Positions 10,157 to 21,028 of a stretch of 64,000 bases of DNA are shown one piece after another. Both the position numbers and the translations under genes were made by a program. How positions within the stretch are numbered: the stretch's first letter is position 1; every line of letters begins with the position of its first letter. The notes beneath the pieces are model-generated. The model was given only the letters and a program-made list of their open reading frames with translations, was not told where the DNA came from and made no database searches. The stretch spans positions 53,001,285-53,065,284 of the forward strand of contig OU862910.1 in assembly GCA_917880885.1 (NCBI GenBank), in the 5' to 3' direction. This stretch comes from Limnephilus marmoratus (lineage: Eukaryota > Arthropoda > Insecta > Trichoptera > Limnephilidae).

Positions 10157-11399
10157 GTTTTTTTATGTACAGAATCTTGTTCTTAAGTTAACAGAAGGAA
10201 TTTTAGTTTATAATCATTTTGTACGCATTCGTTTTTTTGTGGCGGTGGTATCGCGGTGGAACTATATCTATTTAAATGTATTGTGATTGTGTCGTTTGCT
10301 CCGTCGCAGAGATACAGTGGTGAGTGATTGGTCATCCCTTTTCCTTGGATACTTTATTTGTTCCTACACATATTATCACAATTTCAGCAAACACCATTTC
10401 ATCTCGTTTCGTTTAACTATTTACAGTCCATTGCAAGTGCATCTGAAATTCGTAAGCAGTTTTGTATGCAACAACCCAACAGTCCAAGTTATATCAATGT
10501 GATCGTCGAAAGAAGAATTTTAGTTACATAGGTAATATAAAATCAAATCTTCAACGCGACATTTGCAACAAACCTACTTATAACTTCTTATTTCATATAT
10601 ACGTATATATATGGGGTTCATCCTAGCGCCTACATTAAACCAACGGCATTAATGTGTTTTTTTTAAATACCTTGGTAAGTTTTGGAAAAACAGGTGGTAA
10701 GATATTCATAAACTTTGAAAGCCTTCATATATTACAAGAATATACCTAACATATTATGATGGTAGCAATGTATCCATTGGAAGCAGTTTTTATTGGCTGA
10801 ATAAATTATCTCTGTGGATGTGAATAACGACAGCAAACATAAATAAAAACAATAACCACCATAAACAAATCATTTCTCATTAATAGGCTGCGGAATTAAT
10901 TGCTAGCAGACTGCCAACAGCGACCGTAAATAGTTAAAGTTCCTATCATAATAATGTAGTGTAGGGGACACTACCAATATTCTGCGTTGGTTAAAAACAA
11001 CAAGGAATTATCAAGAATATGGTTGTAGAAACATAAATGGTTCGTTTTTACATACCGTTTTTTAATTTAGACAATGTTCAGAAATCTGGCCTTATATGGC
11101 ACTGTGTATGCTAGTATGAAAAAATTGTGCTTATGCAGGTACGGTACGCTTAGAGCAAAATACAGACTTTTGGCAGGCGAAATTAAATGAATTATTTGGC
11201 ACTTTTTGTAGAATGATTGCATTATTTTCAAACAACAGTTAAAACACATTAAAAATATTAAAATACCCAGCTCTATAGATTTAACGAAGTAACGAGATAA
11301 AATAGTAAAAATAGGAATTTTCAGATTTCTTTGGCTTTGGGGGGATCACGCACATTGTTAGAAACTGGACATTATTTCAACTTATAGATTATGTTTTTC
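10157..11399. other. No gene recognised
   Basis: AT-rich. Reading frames up to 71 codons near 10287-10531 overlap in two frames without recognisable motifs. A TA-type microsatellite is near 10598-10612. Confidence 0.4.
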
Positions 11400-11856
11400 G
11401 GGAGGCAGGTATGGGTACTGCCGCCCCAGGGACCATTTATTGGATAACCAACACCTCAGCCATGAATCACCTTAAGTGGTTCACTACGTTTGATGATTTA
11501 GCAAGGATGCCCAGGTTCATGGGGTGAGATTTTATCTAGGTTTTAACGGCGGTTGCGTCTTCCCACTTACTGCGTGGCGGGCCAGAACGGGACAGACAGG
11601 TTGAGGGAGATCATTTGGCCTCTCTCGACCCATCGGCTTGCAGCGCAGTGAAAGGGATGGAATGTCCGTCACACTTGGACCCACTGATCCCAGATTCCTA
11701 CCCATCCCTCATACGATTTTCCTTCCCAGAACTTCCTCCCCTTCCTTCCTTTTAAAAAAGCCTCCACACAGCATTCTCAAAGGTGACATAGGCCATGAGG
11801 AAAATCATTTTCCTCTAGGCCTCCTGTGCTATTGCAAAAAAATCACATAAAAAGGA
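11400..11856 (+). repeat. HT450 repeat copy, nearly full length
   Basis: One of the most complete copies. It starts 'ggaggcaggtatgggtac', then 'tattggataaccaacacc', 'gcgggcc', 'acccactgatcccagattcc' and 'ttccttcccagaacttcc'. It ends with the hairpin region (arms near 11763 and 11815) and an A-rich tail. It has no long open frame and no convincing pol III A/B boxes. Confidence 0.85.
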
Positions 11857-13358
11857 CTATTCGGTTCTAGCTCTTTTAGCACGCGCTCTATCTCTCTTAC
11901 ATATTCCTGACATCGTTTGTCAGCTATATCGCCATTCCGTTAGAATTTCGTAATGATGATAAAATAAAGTTCTATATTTGAAATTTAAGCGCAGAATGAT
12001 CAGACTTTTGGATCACAGAACAAGGCAACACAGCAATTTTTTTATATTCTTAATTATTCTATGGTGACTAAAGACACCAGATCTGTTTTAATTTACTATG
12101 TTGTCGAAATTTTAATACAGTTTGCTGGTGGAATAGAATTCTATCGGTTCAAACATCTAGTCGGAGTGACGACCTCTGGCAGAGTAATTGCAAGACTAGA
12201 AGTACTGCAAGTCATATTTATAGATCATTAAATGACGTAGGAAACGGAAACTAACAAGATCAGTAAACCAGACGTGGAATGCTCTGCCCCACGCGCACCG
12301 CGCACTGCGCAGATCGCCAGTCGCCAGGTGTGGAAATGTGATATGCAGAGTGGAAGTCATAATCATAGGCATTATTGGCACTCACAATAAGTGAAATTAG
12401 ATTCTGTTTCAGGAGAAAGTAAAGATCTTAAACACAATTACTTACTGTTCTTACTTGTTACGATATCAAGTATAATTTTGCATTACGAAATTAGCAAGTA
12501 CCTTCCTATCTATATCACAGACAAGAGTGCAAGCCAGGCGCGCTACGCATTTTAAAGTTTCGTGATCAAATCTTGAGCCTTCGAGGATCGACAGTTTCCG
12601 TATAGCAGCGATTGTTGTTGATACTCGTTGTAACTGCTGATTTGTGTGTTCTTTTACCACTGTTGAGAGTATGCAAAAACTTAAAAGAATCTGTCTTCAA
12701 ACAGCTATAAATAGTTCATTGAAAGATATAGGTATATTGTTTATACAGCTATTTCTCATCGTATTTCGGAATATTTTCATGGTATTTTAAATGCGCTATA
12801 TATTTTCTTCTTTTTGACGGTGTCTTCCATTTAAGAAACTAAGTAAAATAAGCTTTTGGTTATTCGTATTTAAAATACATCTACTTTAAAATTTATAAGT
12901 TGGAATATTTTAATTTCAAACATGAAAAAAGAAGAAAAAGAAAACACGTTTATTTTTAGTTCAAACGTCTAAAAATTATAGAGAATGCGCAAGTTATAAA
13001 ATATATTCCTTTTATTTAAAGAATCTTTCAACGAAGTCACTTCACTTTTTATTTGGTTTATACGATAACAAAATATTATTATTATTGCCAAATAATGATT
13101 ATCATAAAACGATTATGTTATGGATTCACTGCTTGCGCAATATAAACGTTGATTGTTGAGTGTGTAGTTACATACCTATGCATAAGGCATTTATGTTATT
13201 AAAAAACATCATTTTCATGTAATTCTTATTTAATTCACGGGGTAACAGTCAATTAAAAATAGTACGTCTGACAAAACCTAATTTTTCAGGACTGGAACCT
13301 TATGCGTCAGTATGCCAAAATGCAATGTTGCCAGCTCTTTCGCAGCCCAGTTAAGAGT
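11857..13358. other. No gene recognised
   Basis: AT-rich. A GC-richer patch at 12260-12340 ('cacgcgcaccgcgcactgcg') has short frames on the minus strand without family resemblance. Confidence 0.4.
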
Positions 13359-13744
13359 CAATTGCATTGGGCGAGTTTACAAGTTACTATCTGGAAACTT
13401 TACTATCTGTTAGTAAACTCGCTCAGTGTAATCGTATTACTTGCTAACTGGCAGATTGTTGACTATCCACGAAAAAAGTTGAAAGGTCGTCAACTTTACT
13501 AGCTACCCGCTTACTCGTGATTGGTTTATTTACGTTTTCAATATGGCTGCCAATAAACAGCTGATTTCGACTGTCAAACATCTGACAGAATTAGTCCACG
13601 CAGGCGTCGTCATTCTCGCTACTGGCGCTAGCAGCGACAGTTTCCTACGTTACTGAGCGAGTGGACAGTTCACTATCTCACTCGCCGATTCACCGGCTTT
13701 TAAACTTAGTACATATTAGCTTGTGGACTCGATCAATGTAATTG
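13359..13744. mobile_element. Probable TIR element, 386 bp
   Basis: Left end 'caattgcattgggcgagttt' and inverted right end 'caattacattgatcgagtcc' form imperfect TIRs of about 26 bp. A subterminal motif 'gcgagt..acagtt.ctatct' recurs near 13370 and 13657 and is inverted near 13422. No transposase is present. The target duplication was not identified. Confidence 0.6.
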
Positions 13745-16019
13745 AAGCTTTAAAGACTTTTTTTCTTAGAAAGAGTTCAAAACAGTGCTTAGATAGTTGT
13801 TAAAAACAGATCGAAGCTGTAATTAAAACACCGTTTAACGGTAAGGGAATATTTTTTTTAAATAGGTTTTTGAATAACTACAACTTTGTCCACTTCCACC
13901 TCTCGGTCTCGCGGGGGAGTGAGTTTGTTGGTTTGTTGGTTGGTTGGTAACACCGGGATTTATCACGCGATATCTGCGAGGAAATGTCAAGCCACAAACG
14001 CATAACTCTCGGCATTTACATTATTTTAGTGTCCCTCGTAAATTTTGGTAGTTTATCGGCCATTGCGGACGTGTTCTCACGGATGTTGGGGAATCAACGT
14101 CGGATCGTTTTCGTAAAACAAATAAACGGATATAATGGCATTTTTCAACTGCTTAATAGATTTGCCTTTTAAAGAAATTACATTATTTAAATATACGTTT
14201 AATATCCTAAGATATAATGTGTCGTAACACCAATAAACCAACGATCCTATTTTTAGGAATGTTTCAACCACTGTTTAATTTAATTAAAAATATTTTTTCA
14301 ATGTATTCGGTTACCAGTAGGTTTTGTAAAGCTGAAAGAATATATTCAACTGATGGTGGTTGACAAATCCACAAATTATGTTACCATCAAAGCAATGATT
14401 AAAGAAAAATTTTGCCTTTTTGATAATTACCTGTTAAAAAATATTAAGAGGCGATCAGAAATTTAAGTATCGAATAAACAATGAAAATTAAAAGCGATTC
14501 AGATTTAGTAAATTTTTGATGGATCTATCAAAAATTAGAACTAAAGAAACACAATTAAAATATCGAATTATTATTACTTTAAAATAATTTTTAACTAATT
14601 TACCGCTTAGTTACCACAATCATTTCCAATCTGAATATTAAAATTTTTGACCATTTTTGTTATTTTTATTTTCGATGTTGTTCGACACAAAACTAGGTGT
14701 CGACCACAAAATAAATAGTTGAAGATAAAAAATCAAACAGAAACCTTTTTTTTAATATAAAGCACCAAAAATCGATTATTGAGTAAAAAAAATTACTTTC
14801 AGAGAATGATTACATTATATACAATTTAATATGAATTATTTAAATATTATCACGCACGCTCAGAAGCACACATTTAATATGTGTATTAAAAACCGTGTTC
14901 AGAAATGAATTATTATTCCCACGGCCCCTTTTCCCCTCAGCCAGTAGTCGTGGGTAATCACAAATTGATCCAATATGTATAAGTTCATAATTGTTTATTT
15001 TTACCGGGCGTGATCCTTAGTTACTTCAAAGGACCGATTCCTTATACATACAAAGACGCTACACCTGTACCTGAGACAGGTATCCACCTAGTACCTACCC
15101 ACCCATCTACAACCTATAGGCAGGTACTTACCTACTTCCAATCATGGCAGGAACGGACCTCTGATAAAAGTACGTAGGTACTTTTTAATTGGAACTCTAT
15201 ATGAAAGTCATGTGGGTGTATTTTATAAGTCTAATCTAAGTTGTTTTTTTTTTTCGTTGGAGCTTTTGATTCCGACAGGGTTGCCGCCTGTTTTTTTTTA
15301 ATGAGTTTTTTTTCCGTAAGAAGCTACTTTGTGGTTATACATTATATTTTTAAATAAAACAAATTCTTACAGATTTGTCATGAAGAACTATGCAAGAGTA
15401 TGACAAAATGTTCATGGAAAGATATATACCTATATTGCTTATCCAGCCACAGTTGCATATACTGTTATTAATGATAATGATATTTTCTCATCCAATTTCG
15501 GATTTTTCCAAGTTTAAATACTAAAATATTTCATAATTTTGAAAATGTCGTTAACCAAATTCCATTTTAGAAACCTGATAAAATTATCTTTTAGGTTTTT
15601 GTATTTCATATACATATACATGTTTCAATGTTTAAAAAATTTAATTTCAAACGTGAAAAAGTTGATAAAAAGCTTACCACAAAAATTTTTTATTCATTTG
15701 ACCAAAAATCAAAATTCATCAAACTCAGTCCTATTTTATTTAAGGAATTTGCAAGAAAAGTGTCACCTAACTTTTACCTCGTTCGTACAATAAAAAATGA
15801 AGTTCGCTTTCAGTTCCCAAAAAATATAATAATAAAAAAACTGACATGTTGAACGCATTGCTTGCATTTGCAGATTTATTTCTTTGATACATGTTTTATT
15901 TAAATTATATAAAACATCGCCTTACATATTGGTGATCCATAAGCTCATTTTTATACCTAACATGTTCAATTTACAACCTGCAATTATTGTATGATTTCTT
16001 GACTAAATTGCCAAATGGT
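13745..16019. other. No gene recognised
   Basis: AT-rich. A 62-codon frame at 13984-14172 begins with a hydrophobic leader-like stretch (ITLGIYIILVSLVNFGSLSA) but has no family resemblance and no supporting splice or poly(A) signals I could verify. Near 15060-15180 'tacctac' type repeats are dense. Overlapping frames at 15539-15852 are Lys/Phe-rich low-complexity translations. Confidence 0.35.
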
Positions 16020-16136
16020 CTCCCTCAAACAGCCTCTCCCGATCCGGCCCGCCACGCAGTGAATCACACGTGGTGTCTTATGGCGGAAGTGTTGGTTATC
16101 CAATAAATGGTTCCAAGGGCGGCGGTACACATTCCC
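16020..16136 (-). repeat. HT450 partial copy (5' half)
   Basis: Minus-strand fragment containing 'gatccggcccgccacgcag' and 'gttggttatccaataaatgg' in plus-strand sense. It lies head-to-head with the plus-strand copy starting at 16199, leaving about 60 bases between. Confidence 0.75.
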
Positions 16137-16198
16137 GGTTCCCAAATTGAATTATATATTTATATTCGTGCAACTATGATGTGAAGTGTAGAAGATAT

Positions 16199-16516
16199 CA
16201 CTTTTGGAGGCGGAAATGGGTACCGCTGCCCCGGGAACCATTTATTGGATAACTTACACCTCTGCCATTGGTCACTCCAAGTGGTTCTCTATGTTCAGTG
16301 ACTTAGGCAGGGTTGCCCGGGTTCATGGGGTGAGCTTTGTCCGAATCTTAGAGGCGGATGCGTTTGCCCACCAAATGCGTGGTAGGCCGGATCGGGAAGA
16401 CTGTCATTTTAATCTCTCCAGCACGACTCCCTCAACATCGCCTTACCACAGTGGGAGAAATGGATTTAGATGTCCTGGACATACTAACCCCCAGATTCCT
16501 ACCTACCCCTCATACG
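16199..16516 (+). repeat. HT450 copy, 3' truncated at a CCTAA run
   Basis: Starts 'ggaggcggaaatgggtac' and follows the family to 'cctacccctcatacg'. There it meets the (CCTAA)n run, so the hairpin tail is missing. Confidence 0.8.
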
Positions 16517-16518
16517 TT

Positions 16519-16543
16519 AAACCTAACCTAACCTAACCTAACA
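16519..16543. repeat. (CCTAA)n interstitial telomere-type repeat
   Basis: About four consecutive CCTAA units. It is oriented opposite to the TTAGG run at 16609-16667, with about 65 bases between that contain an inverted pair aaaaaatcgttt/aaacgatttttt. Confidence 0.8.
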
Positions 16544-16608
16544 TGTACTAAATTCTAATGGTAAAAGCCCGAAAAAATCGTTTATAATATTTAAATAAGA
16601 AACGATTT

Positions 16609-16667
16609 TTAGGTTAGGTTAGGTTTGGTTAGGTTAGGTTAGGTTAGGTTTGGTTAGGTTAGGTTGG
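16609..16667. repeat. (TTAGG)n interstitial telomere-type repeat with TTTGG variants
   Basis: About eleven 5-base units, mostly TTAGG with two TTTGG variants, in strict 5-base register. TTAGG is the standard insect telomere unit. Whether this is a healed break, a telomerase insertion or a microsatellite is not decidable here. Confidence 0.8.
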
Positions 16668-16694
16668 TGAACGATGATTATAGAACGGTTCGGA

Positions 16695-16705
16695 CTTTTA
16701 CCATT
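16695..16705. repeat. Target site duplication (left) of the RTE-like insertion
   Basis: The 11-base sequence cttttaccatt is repeated exactly at 18034-18044 and brackets the retrotransposon. Confidence 0.85.
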
Positions 16706-18033
16706 CTCTCTCTCTGGTTTCAATCCTGGGATTGGTTTGCAGCAATTTCCTTTAGTTTCCTCTTCCATTCTTCCCTGTCTTGTGCGGCTCTTTTGAGGTC
16801 TGTATATGATAAGCAGCGCACGTCCACCAGCAGGTCCTCCAGGTACTCTCGGCGTGGGCGTCCCCTAGAGTTTGTCCCCTCGGTCATACCCTCCATTATG
16901 GAATGCAAGAGGCCTTCTTGTCGTATTACATGGCCGATCCATCTTGCACGCCTTTCGGACAAGGTCCTGAGCAGGTGCCTTCCTCCTTCGATTCTTTGGA
17001 GAACCTCCTCATTTGTAATGTGGTCTCTCCAGGAAATTCCTAATAGTTTTCTATAGGACCACATCTCAAAAGCCTCTAGTCTCCGTTTATCTCTTTTGGA
17101 TAGGCACCATGTTTCGCAGCCGTACATCAAGATACTCCATACATAGGTCTTGATGAGGAGTATTCTCAGCTTTAGGTCTATATTATTTGATTCAATTATT
17201 TTCGACCTTTTATTGAAAGCAAGCCTAGCCTGGTGTATACGGCTGTCGACATCGCTCTTAGACCGACCGTCCCATGTTATTTTGCTCCCGAGATAGACAA
17301 ACTCCTTGGCGTTCTTTAGTGGAACTCCTGACATCTCTATTCGCATCTGATGTTGTGTTCGGCCTACAGTCAGCAGCTTTGTTTTGTCTTTATTTATCTT
17401 CATGTTATAGTTATTTTGGAGAATGCTTTGCATGGTTGTTAAGGCCTCTTGCAGTTCTTCTTCGCTTTCAGCAACCAATGCAATATCGTCAGCAAACCTT
17501 ATCATATCCACCTTTTGCCCGTGTATCTTTACACCTTTTCTGTGACTCATTCTCTCTCTCAAGTCGTCAATTGCACTTTGTATATAAGCGTTAAAAAGAA
17601 CAGGTGACAGAGAGCATCCCTGTCTCACCCCTTGTCTTATACTGGCTTCTTTTGTATCATTGTCACATCTAATTATAGCGGCCTCATTCTTGTATAGCGC
17701 CTGGATTATTCGTCTATCTCTATATTTGATATCAATTCTCTTCAGAATCTCGAAGAGTCTTTTCCATTCTACTTTGTCGAAAGCCTTTTCCAGGTCTATG
17801 AATGCGATGAATGTGTTTTGGTTTCTTTTTATTCTTTTTTCAAGTAGTATTCGTAGCGACAATATTGCTTCTCTAGTTCCTACACCTCTTCTAAAGCCAT
17901 ACTGATCTCCGGAAAGGATGTTCTCTACTTTTGGTTCGATTCTTTTTAGAATGATATAAGTCAATATTTTTGAGGCATGAGATATTAGGCTAAGAGTTCT
18001 GTGTTGTTCACATTTCATCGTGCCTGCTTTTTT
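16706..18033 (-). mobile_element. 5'-truncated RTE-like non-LTR retrotransposon, young copy
   Basis: The 1,328-bp insertion is flanked by an exact 11-bp duplication (16695-16705 and 18034-18044). Its 3' end, read on the minus strand, is a short (GA)n microsatellite instead of poly(A); simple-repeat tails are usual for RTE-clade elements. The 5' end is cut inside the reverse transcriptase, so endonuclease and early palm are missing. The uninterrupted frame and exact duplication suggest recent insertion. Confidence 0.88.
16720..18018 (-). CDS. Reverse transcriptase, C-terminal 432 residues (5'-truncated RTE-like ORF)
   Basis: RNA-directed DNA polymerase for target-primed reverse transcription. 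Visible motifs: GFRRGVGTRE (41-50); FIDLEKAFDK with a catalytic Asp (73-82); RQGCSLSP (132-139); the FADD active site (175-178); a YLGSKI block (242-247); YGCETW (299-304); and a basic GRPRRE tail block (386-391). The first Met is not the real start: the frame stays open upstream to the insertion edge at 18033 with KKAGT before it, as in full-length relatives. The N-terminal AP endonuclease and first RT blocks are absent, so this copy is probably not autonomous. The motif set fits the RTE clade best; another non-LTR clade is possible. Confidence 0.9.
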   Translation of the reverse strand: MKCEQHRTLSLISHASKILTYIILKRIEPKVENILSGDQYGFRRGVGTREAILSLRILLEKRIKRNQNTFIAFIDLEKAFDKVEWKRLFEILKRIDIKYRDRRIIQALYKNEAAIIRCDNDTKEASIRQGVRQGCSLSPVLFNAYIQSAIDDLRERMSHRKGVKIHGQKVDMIRFADDIALVAESEEELQEALTTMQSILQNNYNMKINKDKTKLLTVGRTQHQMRIEMSGVPLKNAKEFVYLGSKITWDGRSKSDVDSRIHQARLAFNKRSKIIESNNIDLKLRILLIKTYVWSILMYGCETWCLSKRDKRRLEAFEMWSYRKLLGISWRDHITNEEVLQRIEGGRHLLRTLSERRARWIGHVIRQEGLLHSIMEGMTEGTNSRGRPRREYLEDLLVDVRCLSYTDLKRAAQDREEWKRKLKEIAANQSQD

Positions 18034-18110
18034 CTTTTACCATTAAGAGTTGGTAAATCTTAGGATTTACCGGAAAATCTTAGGATTTACCAATATTCGG
18101 GCTTTTACGG
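18034..18110. repeat. Right target duplication and adjoining palindrome
   Basis: After the duplication (18034-18044) come two short palindromes, 'ggtaaatcttaggatttacc' and a variant, then 'ttcgggcttttac'. That last string is the inverse of 'gtaaaagcccgaa' at 16561, left of the TTAGG cluster. The retrotransposon therefore landed inside a small palindromic repeat unit. Confidence 0.6.
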
Positions 18111-18861
18111 TAACACATATAATACATGCAAATAACTTATCTTATATAGGATAAATGATTTATTATTTCATTCTTCTATTTTATCAGCGACACATTCCAT
18201 ACATCTATGTGCGAAAACATATTGCCTAAGTTTTGAATTCTGTGTAATGTTATATTGTAATGAAAAAAAAAGATATACCATGAAGTTAATGAATTTAAAG
18301 TAATGCGGTAGTGACAACCCTGCTCTCCCCAATATGTAAAGCAAATAAACCAAATGAAATAATCGGCCGCTCGGACATTTACGGTCGTATTTTTTACGTC
18401 TCGTTTTTTAATGCCGCGTCTCTTCTTATCTTAATCAGCCTCTTTTCATTCCAAGTCCAGATCTCTCGCTGGACCGAATGTGTTCTTACTCCGAGTTCGT
18501 GTACTTTATTCCATTCTCGCGGCTATTTAGCATAAATGATTCGGTTTATCGACCAACCTGCGAAATAAAGCCGTGGTATTATTGGATACGACTAAATAAC
18601 ATAAAATCATATTTGTATTGAGCTCGAGATTGCTTTTGTGTAAATTTATCTTTGCCAATGAGGTTTTCCCGAGCACTTAAGGTGTTAAACTTTGTTTATG
18701 TTATTTTATATTGGTGTGTGTCTGATTATTCAGAAAACCAATGCGAGTATCACTGATGTATCGCGTTAATAATCACATAGAATTATGTACCACAAACAAT
18801 AATTTATTATTAAATTTTACTTTTGAATGTAGCTCTATAACTTTGTGGTTATCCATCTCTA
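18111..18861. other. No gene recognised
   Basis: AT-rich with a GC-richer patch near 18360-18520. No known family is recognised in the 74-codon frame there. Confidence 0.4.
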
Positions 18862-19294
18862 TCTCTATAAATAAAAATGAATGCCCGAAATGTATGTACG
18901 CGCATAACTTCCGAACGACTGCACTAAATTGGATAATTCTTTTATTGTTGTGTTCGTTATTGTCAGGACAAGGTTTGTATGAAACTATTGGTGAGCTCTG
19001 GCATTATGAAATTTGTATAAAAAAATGCAATAGGTGGCACGCGAGCTGTTTTAAAACTGATGTATCGGGACTGAATGTATGGAATGCGGGAGCGGGGAGG
19101 GGGAGGGGGACGGTGAAAGGGGGAGTGGAGTGGGGAGAGAGAAGGTTGAGGAGGCGGAGTGGAAACGCGAGAGGGGAAGGGGACGCGGGAGACGAAGGGG
19201 GGCGGAAGGGGAACGGGTCGAATGGGAAAGGACACGCAGGGAGAAACAATTTCTTTAATAAATGGCGTAGCAACGCATGCCGGGAACCAGCTAG
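18862..19294 (+). mobile_element. Non-autonomous Helitron
   Basis: A|TC start before 'tctataaataaaaatgaa', with family phrases 'cgcgcataac' and 'ccgaacgactgca', then a GGGGA-rich tract. It ends 'gggaaccagctag' + T, with the ggc..gcc terminal hairpin ('ggcgt'/'atgcc' here). Close relative of the copies at 4588 and 28231. Confidence 0.8.
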
Positions 19295-19444
19295 TTATAG
19301 ATACATGAAACAAATTAACTTTGTTTGAACCACTTTTATATTTGAGTAAATCCGACCGGTTTCAGAACGACCATTCCTTCTTCAGGGCAAATGTATACTG
19401 ATTTGACAGAACAATGAGAACATTTAAGGTGTCTTAATAATAAT

Positions 19445-19682
19445 ATTTTTTCTGAGTTCGCTAACCATATCATTGAAAATAAACATAGTTTTGAAAAAAA
19501 ATACGGGGATAAATATTCTTCATATTAATCATAAAGGAAAACGTTTAGATAACTTAGAAGACCTGGAAATAAAAAAAAATCTCTTAAAAGTAATGAATCT
19601 ATTATCAACAAACAAAAAATATTGTCCCATTGCCCGATCATGGATATGTTCCCCTACCCACCCACTCTTCATTAATACCTAG
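19445..19682 (+). pseudogene. PLE GIY-YIG C-terminal fragment, frameshifted
   Basis: Translation gives FSEFANHIIENKHSFE. After a frameshift in the A run near 19495 it gives NTGINILHINHKGKRLDNLE and LEIKKNLLK. This aligns residue by residue with the PLE fragment at 8130-8411 (EFANHILE, NTGLKILH, LDNLEILEI). It is a different family at the nucleotide level. No catalytic YIG part is present. Confidence 0.7.
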
Positions 19683-19756
19683 CAACGGCTCCACCCCTAC
19701 CATAATAATACGTTGTTCCCATCCATATTTCAAAACTGTCAAATCATTATACATTT

Positions 19757-19796
19757 GCCCTGAAGAAGGAACGGTCGTTCTGAAACCGGTCGGATT
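19757..19796 (+). ncRNA. Degenerate hammerhead-like motif
   Basis: 'ctgaaga', a stem ggaac/gttct with loop ggtc, then 'gaaac'. The core has A where active hammerheads have U (ctgaTga). The motif recurs inverted in the left arm (about 19350-19391) with the same core change, so the change predates the inverted duplication. Probably inactive, or a family-specific variant. Confidence 0.45.
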
Positions 19797-19956
19797 ACTC
19801 AAATATAAAAGTGGTTCAAACAAAGCTAAATTGTTTCATTTATCTATTTTTAAATTCTTCAGTTTATTTTTATGTACAAAATTTGCTTACTTATTTATCA
19901 TTCTGCAAAATGGACCTAGTCGTTTTTTTAATATTCCAACAATTTATTTTAAAGTG

Positions 19957-20190
19957 AGTACCGCACATCCCATCTGGAACCTATGAGACTATGGCATTCC
20001 CAATTGGGATGTGTTCTGGGGCTCATGGTATTTGGTAGGGGAAGGAGTTAGGGGAGAGGAAGGTGGAGAAGTACCTGGTTTTTCAGATCTGGTGACCAAA
20101 CACGGTTAAAGCCATTTCAAGCAACGTTTTAATACTAAAAGGTGGTTTTACACCAGGGCGGTACTGAGGGTATCTTCCAATAAGTATGTA
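19957..20190 (-). repeat. SINE-A copy, head truncated
   Basis: Minus-strand copy. In plus sense the order is 'gtaccgcaca', 'gagactatggcattcc', 'aagccatttcaagcaacg' and 'tatcttcca'. The tRNA-like head is missing and the poly(A) is lost. Confidence 0.8.
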
Positions 20191-20402
20191 AAAAGGAGAG
20201 ATTTCAAAATCTAACAAAATATTATTCAGTTTTGTAAGATCTACGTAAAATGCAATAAATTGTAAAAAATGCTGAGTAATAATATTTGTTTGTTTAAATT
20301 TTCGCAGTCTAAACTGAGGTTATGTTTTAAGATTTTCACGGCCAAAAGTATTTTTGTTATTTGTTTTTGGGGTGTTATGCCGTGTTGCGCTACCTCCTTC
20401 TT

Positions 20403-20445
20403 TAGCCAACGTTTTGGAAAGCGTTGCAGTGTCCATCATCAGGGC
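20403..20445 (-). ncRNA. Hammerhead-like relic of a third PLE family
   Basis: On the minus strand: 'ctgatga', t, ggac, a 12-base loop, tcc, then 'aaaac' where 'gaaac' is expected. It is followed by 'gttggctaaagaagg'. The sequence around it matches the relic at 23525-23568, so both come from the same element family. Confidence 0.5.
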
Positions 20446-20756
20446 ACACATCTACCGGATCTGCCGGATCTGCCTGCTATTTTAAATAAAAAAAATTTAC
20501 GAACACTTTTTTATTTTTTTATTTATTTGCACTGTTTTGTTTTTATTTATTATTAACGAACACTCTTTTTCTAAACACACGCAACAGCTTACAATAGAAA
20601 ATAATAGATATATATAAATAATATAATATGCATTTTTTAATTAATATAATTGCACAAAATCGTATTTGGAAAAAACCGTCGTTCGTGTAGCATACGAACC
20701 TAACAAAATAAAGAAAAAAATGTCGATATCTCCTGTGAAAACGACCTATCTAAGTC

Positions 20757-21028
20757 ATAGAGTGGAAGATACTATCAGTATCGCCCTGGTGTAAGACCAC
20801 CATTCAGAATTGAAACGTTGCTTGAAAATGGCTTTAGCCGTGTTTAGTGACCAGATCTGAATAGCCAGGTACTTCCCAACCTTCCTCTTCCCCACCTCCT
20901 TCCCCTCCCCTCTACCTTCAGCCTCACAACATACCCCAATTGGGGATGCCATAGTCTCACTGGCTCCAGACGGGAGCAGTTGAGATTCTTGTGCGGTATT
21001 CACTGTAAAAAAAAAAAAAAAAAAAAAA
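20757..21028 (+). repeat. SINE-A copy with poly(A) tail
   Basis: Starts in the body at 'agagtggaagatacta' and runs to 'tgcggtattcactgt' and an uninterrupted run of about 22 A. The tRNA-like head is absent, so it is 5' truncated. The long A run suggests recent retrotransposition. Confidence 0.88.

Larger units (their letters stand above)
19304..19842. mobile_element. Second Penelope-like element 3' fragment with inverted arms
   Basis: Inverted arms of about 95 bp (19304-19399 and 19747-19842) flank a 5'-truncated PLE coding fragment on the plus strand. The arms differ by a handful of substitutions, so this copy is older than the palindrome at 7.6-8.7 kb. The left arm begins directly after the Helitron end. 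Confidence 0.75.

Noticed and set aside
13984..14172. Small secreted protein
   Set aside because: Leader-like start but no family, no supporting signals; kept only as a remark.
16664..17905. Plus-strand frames of 81-130 codons
   Set aside because: Antisense shadows of the minus-strand reverse transcriptase.
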